Positions 34,494 through 46,242 of a stretch of 64,000 bases of DNA are shown here, piece after piece. Each line of letters starts with the position of its first letter. Positions within the stretch are counted from its first letter, which is position 1. Below the pieces are notes generated by a model. It was not told the origin of the DNA and ran no database searches. It worked only from the letters and a program-made list of their open reading frames with translations. Where the stretch lies: NCBI GenBank assembly GCA_009761415.1, contig QUOL01000029.1:1-64000 (forward strand), in the 5' to 3' direction. Source of the stretch: Sarcomyxa edulis. Taxonomy: Eukaryota; Basidiomycota; Agaricomycetes; Agaricales; Mycenaceae. The translations under genes and the position numbers were made by a program.

Positions 34494-37400
34494 ATGAGTG
34501 TCCAATCTCTGTTCGATATGATCTTCGAAGAATATCGTGACGTTCAATCTACACGTTACTCTGAGCGTATGTCCATCTCTTCTGCATTCCCGTATCGTTG
34601 ATCGAACATTACTCAGTAGCTTCCAGTGCAATCATCATATACGATCACAGTATGTCCAACACCTCTACCTGAATTGCTGCCTCTTCTAACGCCCATGCGT
34701 AGTCATCACGCTCGACGACGAGGTTGGCCAATCATTTTGACTTGCACCTGCGAATCTCATCACAATCTCTCACCATCAGATCAATCTAATATGGGTTATT
34801 GTTTCTGCAATCACTCACTGAAAGATCAACTGATCACGTATCTTCAGAAAGCGCGATGGTCTATGGGAAAGATACTTTTCATTCATGTGGGTTCTCATAT
34901 ATAATCTATGGATAATTCTATTCAGCAACCCCGGTTGTTGACAACAACCCCCCCAAAATATTAGTAAGCCTGTTTATTCAAGCTTGTCAGTGCTCGGGGT
35001 CTTCCACTCGCTCGATCGCGAGGATTCTCACCGGCGCGTTCGTAACTTCACTGTGTGATGAAGTAGCTACTCATGTTACAGTGCACATTGCATAGACAAG
35101 AGCACACAGTTATTAGTCACTATCTAGCCAAAGACACAAAGTTCTGTGGAGTGAGTCCGAGTGACTCGATTATTTTAGCCATGCTAGATACTTATTGGGT
35201 AGGCAGTTGGTGTAAATTGAGCTCAGGTGCACGTGTACTACGTGTCGGTGCGTACAACTTGGTGATACCCTATTTTTCGAAGTATAACTGTATAAGTTCT
35301 AAGGTATCTGATGGTCCACTCAGAGCACGAGAACTCCGACGCGATGCAGCCGAACTTTGGCCCGACCAAGGCCCGACGCGCCCAAGACGCGTCTTTCGTA
35401 TGTGATGTCATATGTAGGTTACAACAAATCCTCCAACATCCGTTCCCGACCAAAGTTAGGTCAAAGGGTACCTCATCTGAGAACCTTCACAAACAATTCT
35501 CTATCCGAGACATATCTGGTGCACGTATTTACTGTAGCATTTCCTTCAATTCGTCAGGTACCTGTGACTGTGACTCGTTTGACCGATTCGTCGTTTCGTC
35601 ATTTCCTTTTTGGGACGCGGCATTTCAACATTTTGGGCGATTTTTGCCCGATTCTTCGCCGCTTTAGGCAAGTATGGCACGTGATCCATATTTTGGATTC
35701 GACACAAGGCTCTGTGACGCGTTACCTGTGTCAAAATTCGTTTTGGACAGGGTCTTCCGAGACCTTTGAGCGTGTCCAAGCGAGCGCCTGCAATGTCGTC
35801 ACAATTGATCATGGAATTAAGAGAATGCGGACCTTTACTGTGATTTGTAACAAGACGGAGGTCGTCCGAATTCGGTTTGGGAACACCGTGAAGAGGCATA
35901 CTGTACATGCCAGGAAGAAGGTCGGGTCCGAAAGACTCGGAAAAACGACCCTTGTCAATTTCAATGTCACGTTGCGTTCTGATGAACATCGCCTCATCGA
36001 TTGAACGTGGGACGTTCGATTCATCCAAGGCTCTGTGACGCGTTACCTGTGTCCAATCTGCTCATGCACTGAGCATCCAGAACGGATTAGCCAAAAGCAA
36101 CTCTTTGGCCGCGAAAGCGCGCCAAAGAGTCCATGAATAAAATTTTGTGTACAAAATCGAAACGCTATTTAAAATAGATGTAACTAAGGTAGTGGGATGG
36201 TGGGCAAGCAGAAATGATACTATCCAGCAGCCACGATGTGTTAGCACGAGGAGCGATGAATAGCATCATGAGAAAAACCTACCTAGACGGCAGCGACGAA
36301 GACGTTAGGACGAAGGAGCGATGGTCTCCTGTCTGTCCTCGCCCGCCAAGTCTAGTAGGTTTGCAGTGGCTGAGGTAAAGTGATTCAAACTCAGAGGAGT
36401 GTACTCACTGAAGTGATCGAAAGTCCGCGCGGACATCACTTGATGCCGGTAAGCCCCGGAAGGCTGAGACCGAATAATTGTACGGCCGATATGCGCTGAT
36501 TGGACTTGTATAAACAGCATTTTAAACTCGACAAAATTCGTTTTGGACAGGGTCTTCTGTGACCCGTGACTGACGAATTGAATGAAATGCTACAGTACTC
36601 GTGAATAGTAATGAAGAAGGTATGCCTCAGAGTCTCCGTGACGTGAGCAGACCTACATAACTGTTTAAGTACCTTGAGGAAGAGTATCTCACTAGTCGGA
36701 AATTGTAGCTTCAGCCAAAGTTGAGTCGACGCGACGACGTGCACGCGAACGCGCCGGTGGGACGTCCTCGCGATCGCGCGGGTAAAAGACCCCGGGCACT
36801 GACAAGCTTGAATAAATAGGCTTACTAATATTTTGGGGGGGTTGTTGTCAACCGGGGTTGCTGAATAGAATTATCCATAATCTAGGTAGCTGACTTCTAG
36901 ATTCTTAACATATCATAATAGAATCGTTACTACGGTCTTTTCACTGTCATGTGCGTTCCTGCTTTGATGAGAGGAAAGTTCGCAACCTCATTGTCATTGG
37001 CTAATAGCTTCAATAACTACGGTGCGTCCTCTCTAATGGCAGCTGTCGTTCAATCTCATCATGCCCACTAGGTCTTTTCTCTCCTACGGTGACTAATTCG
37101 GTAAGATAATCGGGCCTTCGTTCTCGAAATATAACTCATCACTGCTCCTCAGTTGTAAGTCCTGAACAACGACTTGTCCATTACCTTTCAGAGGTCTCAT
37201 TTACTTTCAGTTGTGCGCTCTTCCCTATACTATCTCACAAAAGACCTTCTGTTCAACTATCGTCCTCTAGGCAATGTCTTCTTTCAATGGCAAGGGTGGA
37301 CGGGTCTGATTGCATGCATACTGGCTGAAGGTTGTCCTGCCCGAATGACGCTTGTGAACCACTATTCATCTATCTCTCCTAGTCATTCTGCAAATGCGCC

Positions 37401-38223
37401 TTTACGCGTTGTTCCTTTTCGATAAGAGGATATTGGCCTCGATGTTAGTCGGTTTTATTTTCGGAACAGCAGGAGCTGCGTACGTCATGGGGTCTGTTCT
37501 CACTGGCTTGACAAGTACGCGCTATCTTCGTCATCGATCTCTCCCAGGGCCTCCGTTGATTCTCTTCGTCATTATAGTCACTTCTCATCCTGTTCCTGGT
37601 GTAACATTCTGCACTCCTTTCACGATCTCGTCTCATTTCTATACCTTCTGGATTCCTATGTTGACCTTCGAGACCTTTCTCTGTGGGCTTGCACTCTTTC
37701 GTGGCTTTCAGACCTATAAATCTCGCGACTCGCCCTTTCGGTCAGGCCGACATCTGGTAGACATTCTTGTTCGAGATTCTGTGCTGTATTTCGTTGTGTG
37801 AGTGCAGTGCTATGATCAGAGATCCCCCAAATACTTACCTCGGTACCCTAAGTATGTTTGCTACGTATCTCACCAACCTTCTCATCTTTCTCACTGCACG
37901 TGTACGTCGTCTTCGTCTCTTTCCTACAGATCTTGTTGTTCTATTCTCATTATTAGAACTCCCTACTCGAGATACCGATAGGATTTTCGGTCGCCATGTC
38001 ATGCGTCATGGGCAATCGAATCGTCCTGAACGTCCGCGACGTGACGCATAGACCAGAAACGAATGGGTCGAAGAAAGAGAGTTCCTTCGTTGTCGGATCT
38101 CCGTCAGCGAGTCGTCGTCCTGGAAGCTTTCTAGTTCCACCGGACACTCTTACAGAGGTAGAGAAATTTGAGCTGCGAATGATGCGTGCAGAACACAGTT
38201 CAAGCCAATATGTCATGGTTTAA
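34494..38223 (+). CDS. DUF6533-type membrane protein, right copy, with a transposon in an intron
   Basis: Paralogue of the gene at 24915, with the same order of segments: MSVQSLFDMIFEEY (start at 34494), SSAIIIYDH-like and VITLDDEV pieces, RWSMGKILFIH, then NRYYGLFTVMC, QWQGWTGLIACILAEG, MRLYALFLFDKRILASMLVG, HFYTFWIPMLTFETFLCGL and a polar tail ending SSQYVMV. The joint FIH|NRYYG uses a donor at 34887 and an acceptor ending at 36921. That intron is about 2.03 kb because it contains a 1.97-kb inverted-repeat element; without it the intron would be a normal 60 bp or so. Exon sequence on both sides is open, so the protein could still be made if the large intron is spliced. Confidence 0.75.
34909..36876. 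mobile_element. 1.97-kb terminal-inverted-repeat element inside a DUF6533 intron
   Basis: Inverted terminal repeats of about 135 bp (left GGATAATTCTATTCAGCAAC, same sequence inverted at the right end, roughly 90% alike) bound the insert. The 8-bp sequence ATAATCTA lies directly outside both ends (34901-34908 and 36877-36884), as expected of a target-site duplication. The ends do not show the CAGNG pattern of classic hAT elements, although an 8-bp duplication is hAT-like. The interior holds shuffled short repeats (CTGTGACGCGTTACCTGTGT at 35711 and 36034, TTCGTTTTGGACAGGGTCTT at 35737 and 36538) and an RT fragment. It is probably non-autonomous. Confidence 0.8.
35546..36028 (-). pseudogene. Reverse-transcriptase N-terminal fragment
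   Basis: Open frame of 160 codons. Its first half, FGPDLLPGMYSMPLHGVPKP followed by LRLVTNHS and a SLNSMI motif, matches the start of the polymerase domain in a class of basidiomycete retroelement reverse transcriptases. After DTLKGLG the homology stops. The catalytic YxDD box is absent, so the fragment is inactive. DIRS-type elements carry this kind of RT and have inverted repeats, but that assignment is inference. Confidence 0.55.
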
Positions 38224-39023
38224 CGCTGCTCCAGATCTCTGTCCGTCCTTACTGCTCTGCGTGGTGTACAATACAAAAATTTGCGTCGAAATGCTGAAGT
38301 ATGACCATCCATCCAGATTCTGGACGCGCTTACATACTATTTAACAGGTGTGTCTTGGTGCTGCCGCCGGGAGCCCGGTCGATATCATCATCATGTGGTC
38401 TGTTCACTCTAATATTATCAGACATTTTCTTAGTCCTCTGGTCTTCGCAGCTTCCTCATCAATCGCGTCTCATGTTGTTCAATTCCACATGTACATGCAT
38501 GGACATCTGACCGTGCGTCATTCCTTTCCATTCAGTTCCCCATAGATGTTGGTCTTAGGCGCATGAGCGCACGGCGCGTGCTCTCGAACATGTCAATCAT
38601 CGAAACAACCAAGTAGATGTTCCTGCGTTGCGATGTGCTCTTTATTTGCGTGTCAGCATCTATGTGGGTACGGATCCCATGCTCACAACGTTTTAATTGA
38701 TTCGAGAAGCATATGTTTCTTTCTTCTGCCTTTCATCTCAATAAGACCTGTCTACCTTGATGAAGCTGAACTCGTGAGCCCACCATTCTCTCAGGCTGTT
38801 TGACCGTCATTCTCATGGACATGCGTCTAGCACAACATTTGCTTATAATGAGGGCACATCACGACATCACGTGCACTGTCATGAGATCTATCGTTTCTCT
38901 TCTCGAAGACCAGCGGATGCAGTCAAAATATCACGTCGTCGTTCTTCAGCGCTCGTATAAAGCTTTCCGTTCCAAGGCTTGTCAAGTACTCAAGCCTTCA
39001 GTTCATCTCTCATTCGACAAAGC
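38224..39023. other. Intergenic region and promoter of HsbA paralogue 5
   Basis: No gene supported. TATAAAG at 38956 lies about 68 bp upstream of the HsbA start codon. Confidence 0.45.
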
Positions 39024-39766
39024 ATGGTCCAGCTCAATTCTGTGTTCCTCCTCGTCGCTACTTTTGTTACGGGCGTCATCTCTGCCCCTGCCAAACGTGA
39101 TGTAGCCCAGGTTGAATCCGACATTGCATCTATCAGTACTCAGGTCACCACTCTCGACAACGACATCAACGCGTTCCCCGCTACGGGAGGAAGTCTCCTG
39201 AACGCCCTTGTAAGATTAACCCAATACGTCGTGCGTCTTCCTTGGCTAAATACCATGTTCTCTCGCCGTGAAGGCTATTCACACAGCTGCGTCGAACCTC
39301 ATTACAACCATAGCAACCGCTACATCTGATGTCACGGTGAGCGTATACGCCTTCATTCGCCCTTCCCACATCCTCACTGATTGGTCTTACAGTCTACCGG
39401 AGCACTAGATGAATCCGACGGTCAGACAATCCTCGCAAGCGTCCAAGCCTTCGAACCTACCATCATCGACGCCTTGACTGGCATTGTCGCGAAAAAGCCT
39501 GCATTTGACAGTCTCCCAATCGGCGGAGTGTCAGCTCTCGTCTCTCAAGACCTCCAGAGCTTGCAGGCGAATACCGCTGCATTTGAGAATGCTTTGATAG
39601 CCAACGCACCGGTAATTATCCAACCATCTATTTCTGAGTCCTTATTTCCTCGTTTGCTCAACGTCAAGTACGATGGCAGGCCGATCTCGTCTCTCAAGCT
39701 ACGAACATAAAGACCGCGGTCGATGCTGCGTTCTCTCAAGCGGTCGCAGCTTATGCTGGAAGTTGA
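39024..39766 (+). CDS. HsbA-like secreted protein, paralogue 5
   Basis: Four-exon HsbA-family gene. The signal peptide MVQLNSVFLLVATFVTGVIS ends before APAKRDVAQVESDI, with a Lys-Arg processing site as in paralogue 1. Introns follow LLNAL (GTAAGA), TSDVT (GTGAGC) and LIANAP (GTAATT). The central helix reads SVQAFEPTIIDALTGIVAKK and the protein ends AVAAYAGS with TGA at 39764-39766. Sequence and exon plan place it with paralogues 1 and 3. It lies 14 kb from the nearest other copy, on the far side of the mirrored epimerase/DUF6533 block. Confidence 0.9.
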
Positions 39767-40271
39767 ACTATTCTTCTGCAGTGGCTGGTGGCTTTGTTGT
39801 GTTCAGCAACTGTTGAGTATCTAATATAACGTCTAAGAAGCAGCCGTCGTCGGTCCCTCAGTAAAACATACACAAGCTTGCTGATTATAAGGTACGGCAC
39901 TTACTTTAAGGGCCATCTATAATCTACTGCCTCGCAGTCACCCTCACTTTCGATCCAATTTTCGAGACCGTGATCCCGACTGACAAGTACCGCGTTGTTT
40001 CTTCGGCTTCTACATCTTGGGTATGTATTGAATAACAATAGGAAAATCAAATGAATGTCTGTGCAGTGCGCAATGGGAATTAATTAATAAAATCTACATA
40101 TGTGATGAATCTGCTTCGTTTCCTGCCCCAGACGCGACGCTACCTTCGTATGAAAACAGCACAGGAAGAGCAAACGACAACGACGAGGGAATAGAAAAAT
40201 ACAAGAGAAGACAAAGAAACGAAGCCATCCACCCAAAAAAACCATCAATCTACTCTCCCGGCTACTCAAAC
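39767..40271. other. Convergent intergenic region
   Basis: Between HsbA paralogue 5 and the ammonium transporter, which converge. Purine-rich near 40140-40220. No gene seen. Confidence 0.45.
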
Positions 40272-42178
40272 CTATGCACCAGCAACCTTTTCTTCACTCT
40301 GACTTCCTCCAACACTCGGCGTCGTATCATCGTGGCCATGATGATGAGGATGGTGTTCAGGTTCCCGGCCACCACCGACAGCGCCCACCTCCGCATGCGG
40401 TACATGTCCGATCTCGGCTTCCAGACCAACGTAGTCATAAGCGAACTCGCCCATCTCTGCATCGTCAATACCGATAATTTCGGCTTCTTCTGAGCAGCGT
40501 AATCGCAGACCTGGAATGTAATGCATGATCCAGAGGATGATTGTCTAGTGAAGACGAGAATATGTTAGTTTAGCATGGAAGAGCAAAGGAGATGAGGGAC
40601 GTACGGTCATGACGAAGGAATAAGCCATGCCGCTGACACTATCAGCTAATTGAATCCCGAGTTGTCTGTAGTTGTGGTCGAGCCAGCCTCCTGGGATGAC
40701 GGCGATGCCATCGAAACCGGCGACGCTGGCTTGCGCGAAGAGACCTGTGAGGATGTTGCCAACGACTCCCCCGATAGCATGGGAGGCAAAGATCTACATG
40801 AAGCAGGTGAGCCATGGAACGATGACGATCAGAGGAATTGGTACTGACATCGAGTGCATCGTCGTAACCGCAGACGAACTTGAGCTGCGTAGCCCAATTG
40901 CAGACGGTTCCGGCCATAACACCGAATAGAACAGATGCGGCTGAATGATGTCGTGAGTACTGAAACTTCTACTGGGTTGGAAACGACTTACGAGCTCCAA
41001 CGAAACCAGACCCTGGGGTGATAGCGACGAGACCAGCGATAGCGCCTGAGCAGAAACCGACGGCGGACCATTTCTTTTCGATGCGGTAATCCTATGACAC
41101 GATGTGAGGATGTAAAGTAAACGTGGAAGACTAAGGTTACTCACCCAAAGCATCCAAGTCAATCCTCCAACACTTGCAGCAAGGTTAGTGACAACACAAG
41201 CCATGGTGGCACGGAGGTTGGCAGCAAGAGCAGAACCTCCGTTCTATTACGACATCAGAAAGAACGACAAGGATATGATAGCAGGTACTCACGAAGCCGA
41301 ACCATCCAAACCAAAGGAATACAGTTCCTAGCACGACGTACGAGGTGTTATGTGGCTTGTAAGCGAGTCGTTCGGTGCCGTAGCCTCTACGTTTGCCGAG
41401 GTAGATACTGATAGCTAAGGCAGCGGTACCACTGGAGATGTGGACGGGTGTTCCTCCTGCGAAATCGAGACCACCAAGGACGAAGGACCAGCCGTTGGAG
41501 TTCCAGGTCCAGCAAGCAATGGGGTCATATACGAGAGTTGACCAACAGAATACGAACACGAGTAGTGGACCGAGACGGCCGCGTTCTGCGACTGCTCCAA
41601 TGGCTAGGATGGGTGTGATGGCAGCGAACATGAGTTGGTAAACGCAGAAGACGAGAGAGGGAATCCGTGAGCTTCCGATGGAAGGTGCGCCTAACACGCC
41701 CTTGAGACCGAAGTATTCTGGAGAAGAGTATAGTTAGGAACAGAACTCGAAGAAGTGCAAGAAGCGATTTACTTAGGTTACCGATGTAAGCAGAACCGGT
41801 CTCACTGAAGGCCAAAGAGTAGCCCCAGAAGAACCACTGGAGGATTGTTAGTCAGGATTGGACGAAGAGATTATTTATGAGCGCACCTGGAAGGAAACGA
41901 CGGCCAAGGTCATCATACTCAGATAGATCATGCTAAGTGCATTTTTTCGTCTGAGGAGACCAGAGTAGAAGAAACCGACGCCTGGAATCATGATCCATAC
42001 AAGGGCTGTGGCAGCGAGGATCCAAGCAATATCTCCTGCATTGTAAGGGGTAGCGACGCCGCTTCCGTCAGTGACGATAGTGTCTCCAGCTGTAGATGGG
42101 TCATGAATGTTAGTAAAATAACGAGACGGTCAAAAAAGGCGGTTTTTCCGTACAGTCGTCGTAGGTAACGTTTACCAT
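40272..42178 (-). CDS. Ammonium transporter, Amt/MEP family
   Basis: Multi-exon gene for an 11-helix plasma-membrane ammonium channel/transporter. The start MVNVTYDD lies at 42178. The N-terminal helix IAWILAATALVWIMIPGVGF, the GFFYSGL signature, the FFWGYSLAFS helix, and the CWTWNSNGW and GTPVHISSG segments follow; the His of VHISSG is the first pore-histidine position. The second pore His is in IFASHAIGGVVGN. Both are present, unlike fungal members that replace the first by Glu. After WIMHYIPGLRLRCSEEAEIIG the cytosolic tail carries a His-rich stretch (EPEHHPHHHGHDD) and ends EEKVAGA. The product should import NH4+ under nitrogen limitation and may act as a sensor; the second point is inference from fungal Mep2. 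Confidence 0.93.
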
Positions 42179-43207
42179 GGTGGATGTGGTGTGCAGAAGA
42201 AAAGATCCATTGATGTGCGCGGTGTTGGTCTAAATAGGTACGGGCGGGCGCTAATCTTTCTCCTCAAAGATAAAACATTTGATTATTTAAATAATTTGTT
42301 ATCGTCCAATCGTATGGTTGGAAACTTGCATTTCCTTATCTGTTATCTTTTGCCAAGCCACCCGCGTTTCTCCTCCTCATCCCTAACTCACCCTAACTCA
42401 TCCACCAACTGCAATCAGCGTGGAACATATTATACGCTGCTGAACAACGAGGTCGATGGGCTACTCTGCCGCGCCATCCTTTTCGCTATCTCGCTATCTG
42501 TTCTGGGTGCATACCTGCTCTTCAATTATCAGTCTTGGCTACGTCCATGACACCTGTCTAAAAAAGCCCCTACACATCAGCATCCACGGTCTCAGTTATC
42601 TATCGGCCGGTCTCACTATCGGGTTCCTAGCCGCCTCCTGCGTGCTCGTGCTTGCAACCCCTCATCTGCAATTTTTCTCTCATCACGATATCAATTGTTC
42701 TGTCCGAGTCTATTCTCTCATCGTTGGCATTCTGTATTGCTTTCGAAAGTCCTCCTCTGATGAATCACTTGCCTTGCTACACACCTGCACCTCTCCAGGC
42801 TGTCCACGAATTTGTTGACGATTTTGATTTCCGCCACGTCGCAGTCAACCGACGACTTGTATAGACGCCGGTGAGTGATTGCTTTCCTTTTTCAATAACG
42901 AAATCAATCTGATGGTCCCTGGAATAACCTAGACACCAAGCGTTTCACACGATAAATGGCCGATCTCGCGCTTCTCGACGCCACCCACCGCCTCCACCAA
43001 GCATCCACGTCGAAGTGGTAAGGTTTGTTCCGTTGGTCGAGCTTATACGACTACATTCTTCTCTCTTCTCCGACAACAGATGAAGGCTGTCCGAAGTGTA
43101 ATCGAGGTTTTGCCAGCGACGCAGCGTTGTGAACATCAACGTACTGGGATTTCACCTTCATTCGCCGAGACTCGAGACTGTCATTCCAACGGCTAGAACC
43201 TCGGTAG
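42179..43207. other. Promoter of the ammonium transporter and unassigned sequence
   Basis: The open frames at 42191-42864 on the plus strand have no recognisable features. Tandem CCCTAACTCA units occur near 42380-42395, not a telomere array. Confidence 0.4.
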
Positions 43208-43702
43208 TATGACTACGGTGCGCTAGGTGTATCAGGCAGGATTTCGAATGAAATGCCAAAAGTTTGTGTCAAAGTTGAGACGTAAATAGATTTTCGAGCA
43301 AACCAGTCTGTGACCGGGTGAACCGAGATATATAATAATGTCACCGTCGCCGTCTGACACAGCGAGCTCGCATATTGTGTGATGTTCCGAGGGGTAGAGT
43401 TTCCACGTGCACGCTACTTCGAGTTCTTTTCGCTCGATCGGGAAAAGTTCCCACATGGCCAATCCCGGGAGAGTTGGCGATTGCACACCACAGACAATTT
43501 TGGAAGGTAGTACAAGGTGACAGACTCTCATATTTATCTCTATGTATACACCCACCCAGCTCAAAGCTTCTGGAAAACCGATGCAGAGAGAAATTCGACA
43601 TTGGTTCAACAACATAAGTTGTTGTCACAACGTGACATGTGTTCACCCGACACAGACACGTATGTTGGCGAGCTCGTTACACTTCCCACCCACTTTTTTT
43701 GT

Positions 43703-45994
43703 GTGCTCTATGACCGATGGTGCCCATGAGCTCAGACATCCCCGAGTGCGGATGGATATGAGATTGCGCCGAAGTTGGTAAACACCTTCTACAGTAAGTC
43801 GTTTCGAGTCGACATCTTCCGAGTGAAGGCTAGTTGGCACGATATAAAACATGATTGGGCCATCCTTCAAGTTTCTCGTTCATGCCTCCAGCTTCGTGTA
43901 TGTCTTGACCCCAACGGGCATCTCAGTGAGTAATTCATGGCAATTCTCTCGTATCTTGTATCTTTATTTATTCATAACTTCGTTCTTCCCAGTTTGAACT
44001 ACACCGGAAGGATGCACGCGTACATCCAGATTCCAGCATCCTGGCTGGAACATTTTGCTTCGAGCGCGGGTGTACCACGTAAACTGTTCGACGACCTCGA
44101 GGCGGTCTTATCTTGCAAGTCTACTCCAGAGACTTTCACAGTTTTCCTCAATGGCCGCCAACGAAGGAGATCAGTACAACGGCTGTAGTAAGTCGTTCAC
44201 CGTTAGCTGTTGATCTTCTTGATCAAAACAACGGTGCATTTTGTAGACAGGGTCAGTGACGATGGCAATGTCACCAGACTGCGAGAACACGAGCAACGAG
44301 GTGTTGTTGGTTGCGCCGGGGTGAGAACGAGGGATTATGGTGACTCAGTGAGGTATTTCCCCGTATACTATGTGTTATGGCATCTTTCTAATGATCTACA
44401 CCTTCAGTTCGGCCACTATCGCCCTCCTCGAGAGTAGCAAGGCTACTGTCGAAGCAGTTGCAATGATCCCAGAGCAACTAAATGCTCTCGAGCAGGCGGC
44501 CAAGGACCTGACCCAGCCTCAAGACCCTTCCATCATCTTCGGACAGGACACTATTTACACGTCAGGAACTCGATTATCACGGTATGTCTTTTACACTAGT
44601 TGCTAAAATGATTGCTTATACATGTATCTTTACTCTCAGTGAGTCTATCGGCAAAGCAACCCACCAGCAAGTCTTTGGTCTGCATGACAGATGGTGCAAC
44701 GACGGACACGATAAATTTCCAGGAATCAGTGTGTGGGATATTCGGCTGGAGGAGGAGACGGAAGAGAAAGATTGCGGTAACGTAGGATGATGCGGAGGTA
44801 CCTCTCAGATATCTTGATACACTTGATTTCGTGGAACATAGTTGTGTTAGTTAGCTATATCGGGACGCTTTGCCGTCCTCGCAGCTGCCAGCACAGCTCC
44901 TCCCTCTTCTAGACTGGGTTGCTTGCCGCTCGCTTCTGTCCTTCATCTCTTCGCCATGCCTTCACGGACCACATCCCCAACGAGTCCCTGGTTTCTTGTC
45001 TATTGTAAGCTTCGAGTCCACATCCTTTCCCTCAATGCGTAGTCCCAGCTTATTGTTGCTCTGTCATCATATACTAGTTTGTGTCGTCACTCTTGCAGAC
45101 TCCAGAGTGCTTAATACACCACCAGTCTACTCGGTACAGGACTAAGGAGCCGGCGTAAGGCCATTCGATTTGAATTGATGTCATATAATTGCAAGATACA
45201 AGACTCATGGCGCCGGATGCTACTAGCATGAACTTCGGTAAGCAAGTTACGAACATTATATCTATCCGTAAAGTCTAAGACTGAGACTAACAGATACACA
45301 GTCAGTCAAAGTGGCGATAAGCATTCACATAGAAAGCTAGGCTTCACCTGCTCTTCGATCAAGGCCTCAGCATCAGGACGTCCCAGGAGTGACTCGGAGG
45401 CTCTGTGTCGTCTTGCTCTCAATCTCAGGATTTGTGCCCATAATGCTTCGATCTGCTTGTTGTAGATAGACCTTCTAGAGGGAAAGTAAGTCAACACAGA
45501 TGTCACAATGCAAATATTGCTGCTCACAGATATGGATTGCCATTTGATATAGGCTCGACGAAAGGATTCCTGGGAAATTCTCCGGCGGTTTCTATACTCA
45601 GGGACAGGTGAAAATGTATCAATATGCAGATTGCAATTGACGAACTGGTCACAAGTGTTTTGGCCTTTTCTCTCGATTGAGGTGGCTTTTCTTTCTTGTA
45701 GCAAGTCTGAATTGAGCCCGTCAACGGCGAGCTTTGAGCTGAAGCATCACGAGGAGCGTCGTCGGCTGTGATAACATCATCGGTGACTCCGGACATTTGA
45801 TCACCAGTACTTTGCATGGTAGCTCCGAGTTGTGTCAGACTAAATGCGGCTGGTCAATGAGAGGTTCGTCTGCCTGATACAATATTTTGTCTGGTCATTG
45901 ACAGTACATAGATTTAAGCTCTACAGTTGTGTCAACGGACACCACTCTCTACTCGATCTGAGTTAGATCTTTCGATCACTCGAGTCGTAACAAA
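43703..45994. other. Interior of the inverted-repeat element, candidate cargo genes not resolved
   Basis: Protein-like pieces occur on the plus strand at about 44005-44185 (IQIPASWLEHFASSAGVP...FLNGRQRRR) and 44405-44575 (ALLESSKATVEAVAMIPEQL), and on the minus strand at 45306-45817 (a charged segment, SPVPEYRNRRRISQESFRRA). Several small introns would be needed. No transposase, integrase or helicase motif was found, so the function is unknown. Confidence 0.35.
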
Positions 45995-46242
45995 ATGGGC
46001 AGCTGCCCGGGATGTTCAATCACCTTTCCTTTACTTGCTACCGGAGCAGACTGCAACAAATGCACCAAGTTGAAGCGTGCATCTTCCGCGCCAGAGCGAG
46101 AACAGATCGATGTAAGTGTCAATTGATTCATTCCGTAGCAGCTACCATTTACATCGATTCCAGAGTGAACCACAGTGCCAGAATTGTTCAGCTACTTTTC
46201 CGTTTATGAAGGGCCTTCTCTGCGGCGCATGTGCCGTGAAAC
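45995..46242 (+). CDS. Zinc-ribbon-like cysteine-pair gene fragment next to the right arm
   Basis: Exon 1 (45995-46111, 39 codons) starts MGSCPGCSITFPLLATGADC and has CPGC and CNKC pairs. A GTAAGT intron leads to exon 2 (46164-46242) with CQNC and CGAC pairs. A GTATGT donor follows at 46243, but only 37 bp later the right inverted arm begins, and no third exon was found. The four CxxC pairs would bind two zinc ions. Similar small Cys-pair modules occur at the N-termini of larger Agaricomycete proteins, so this is probably a 5' gene fragment captured by the element. Confidence 0.5.
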
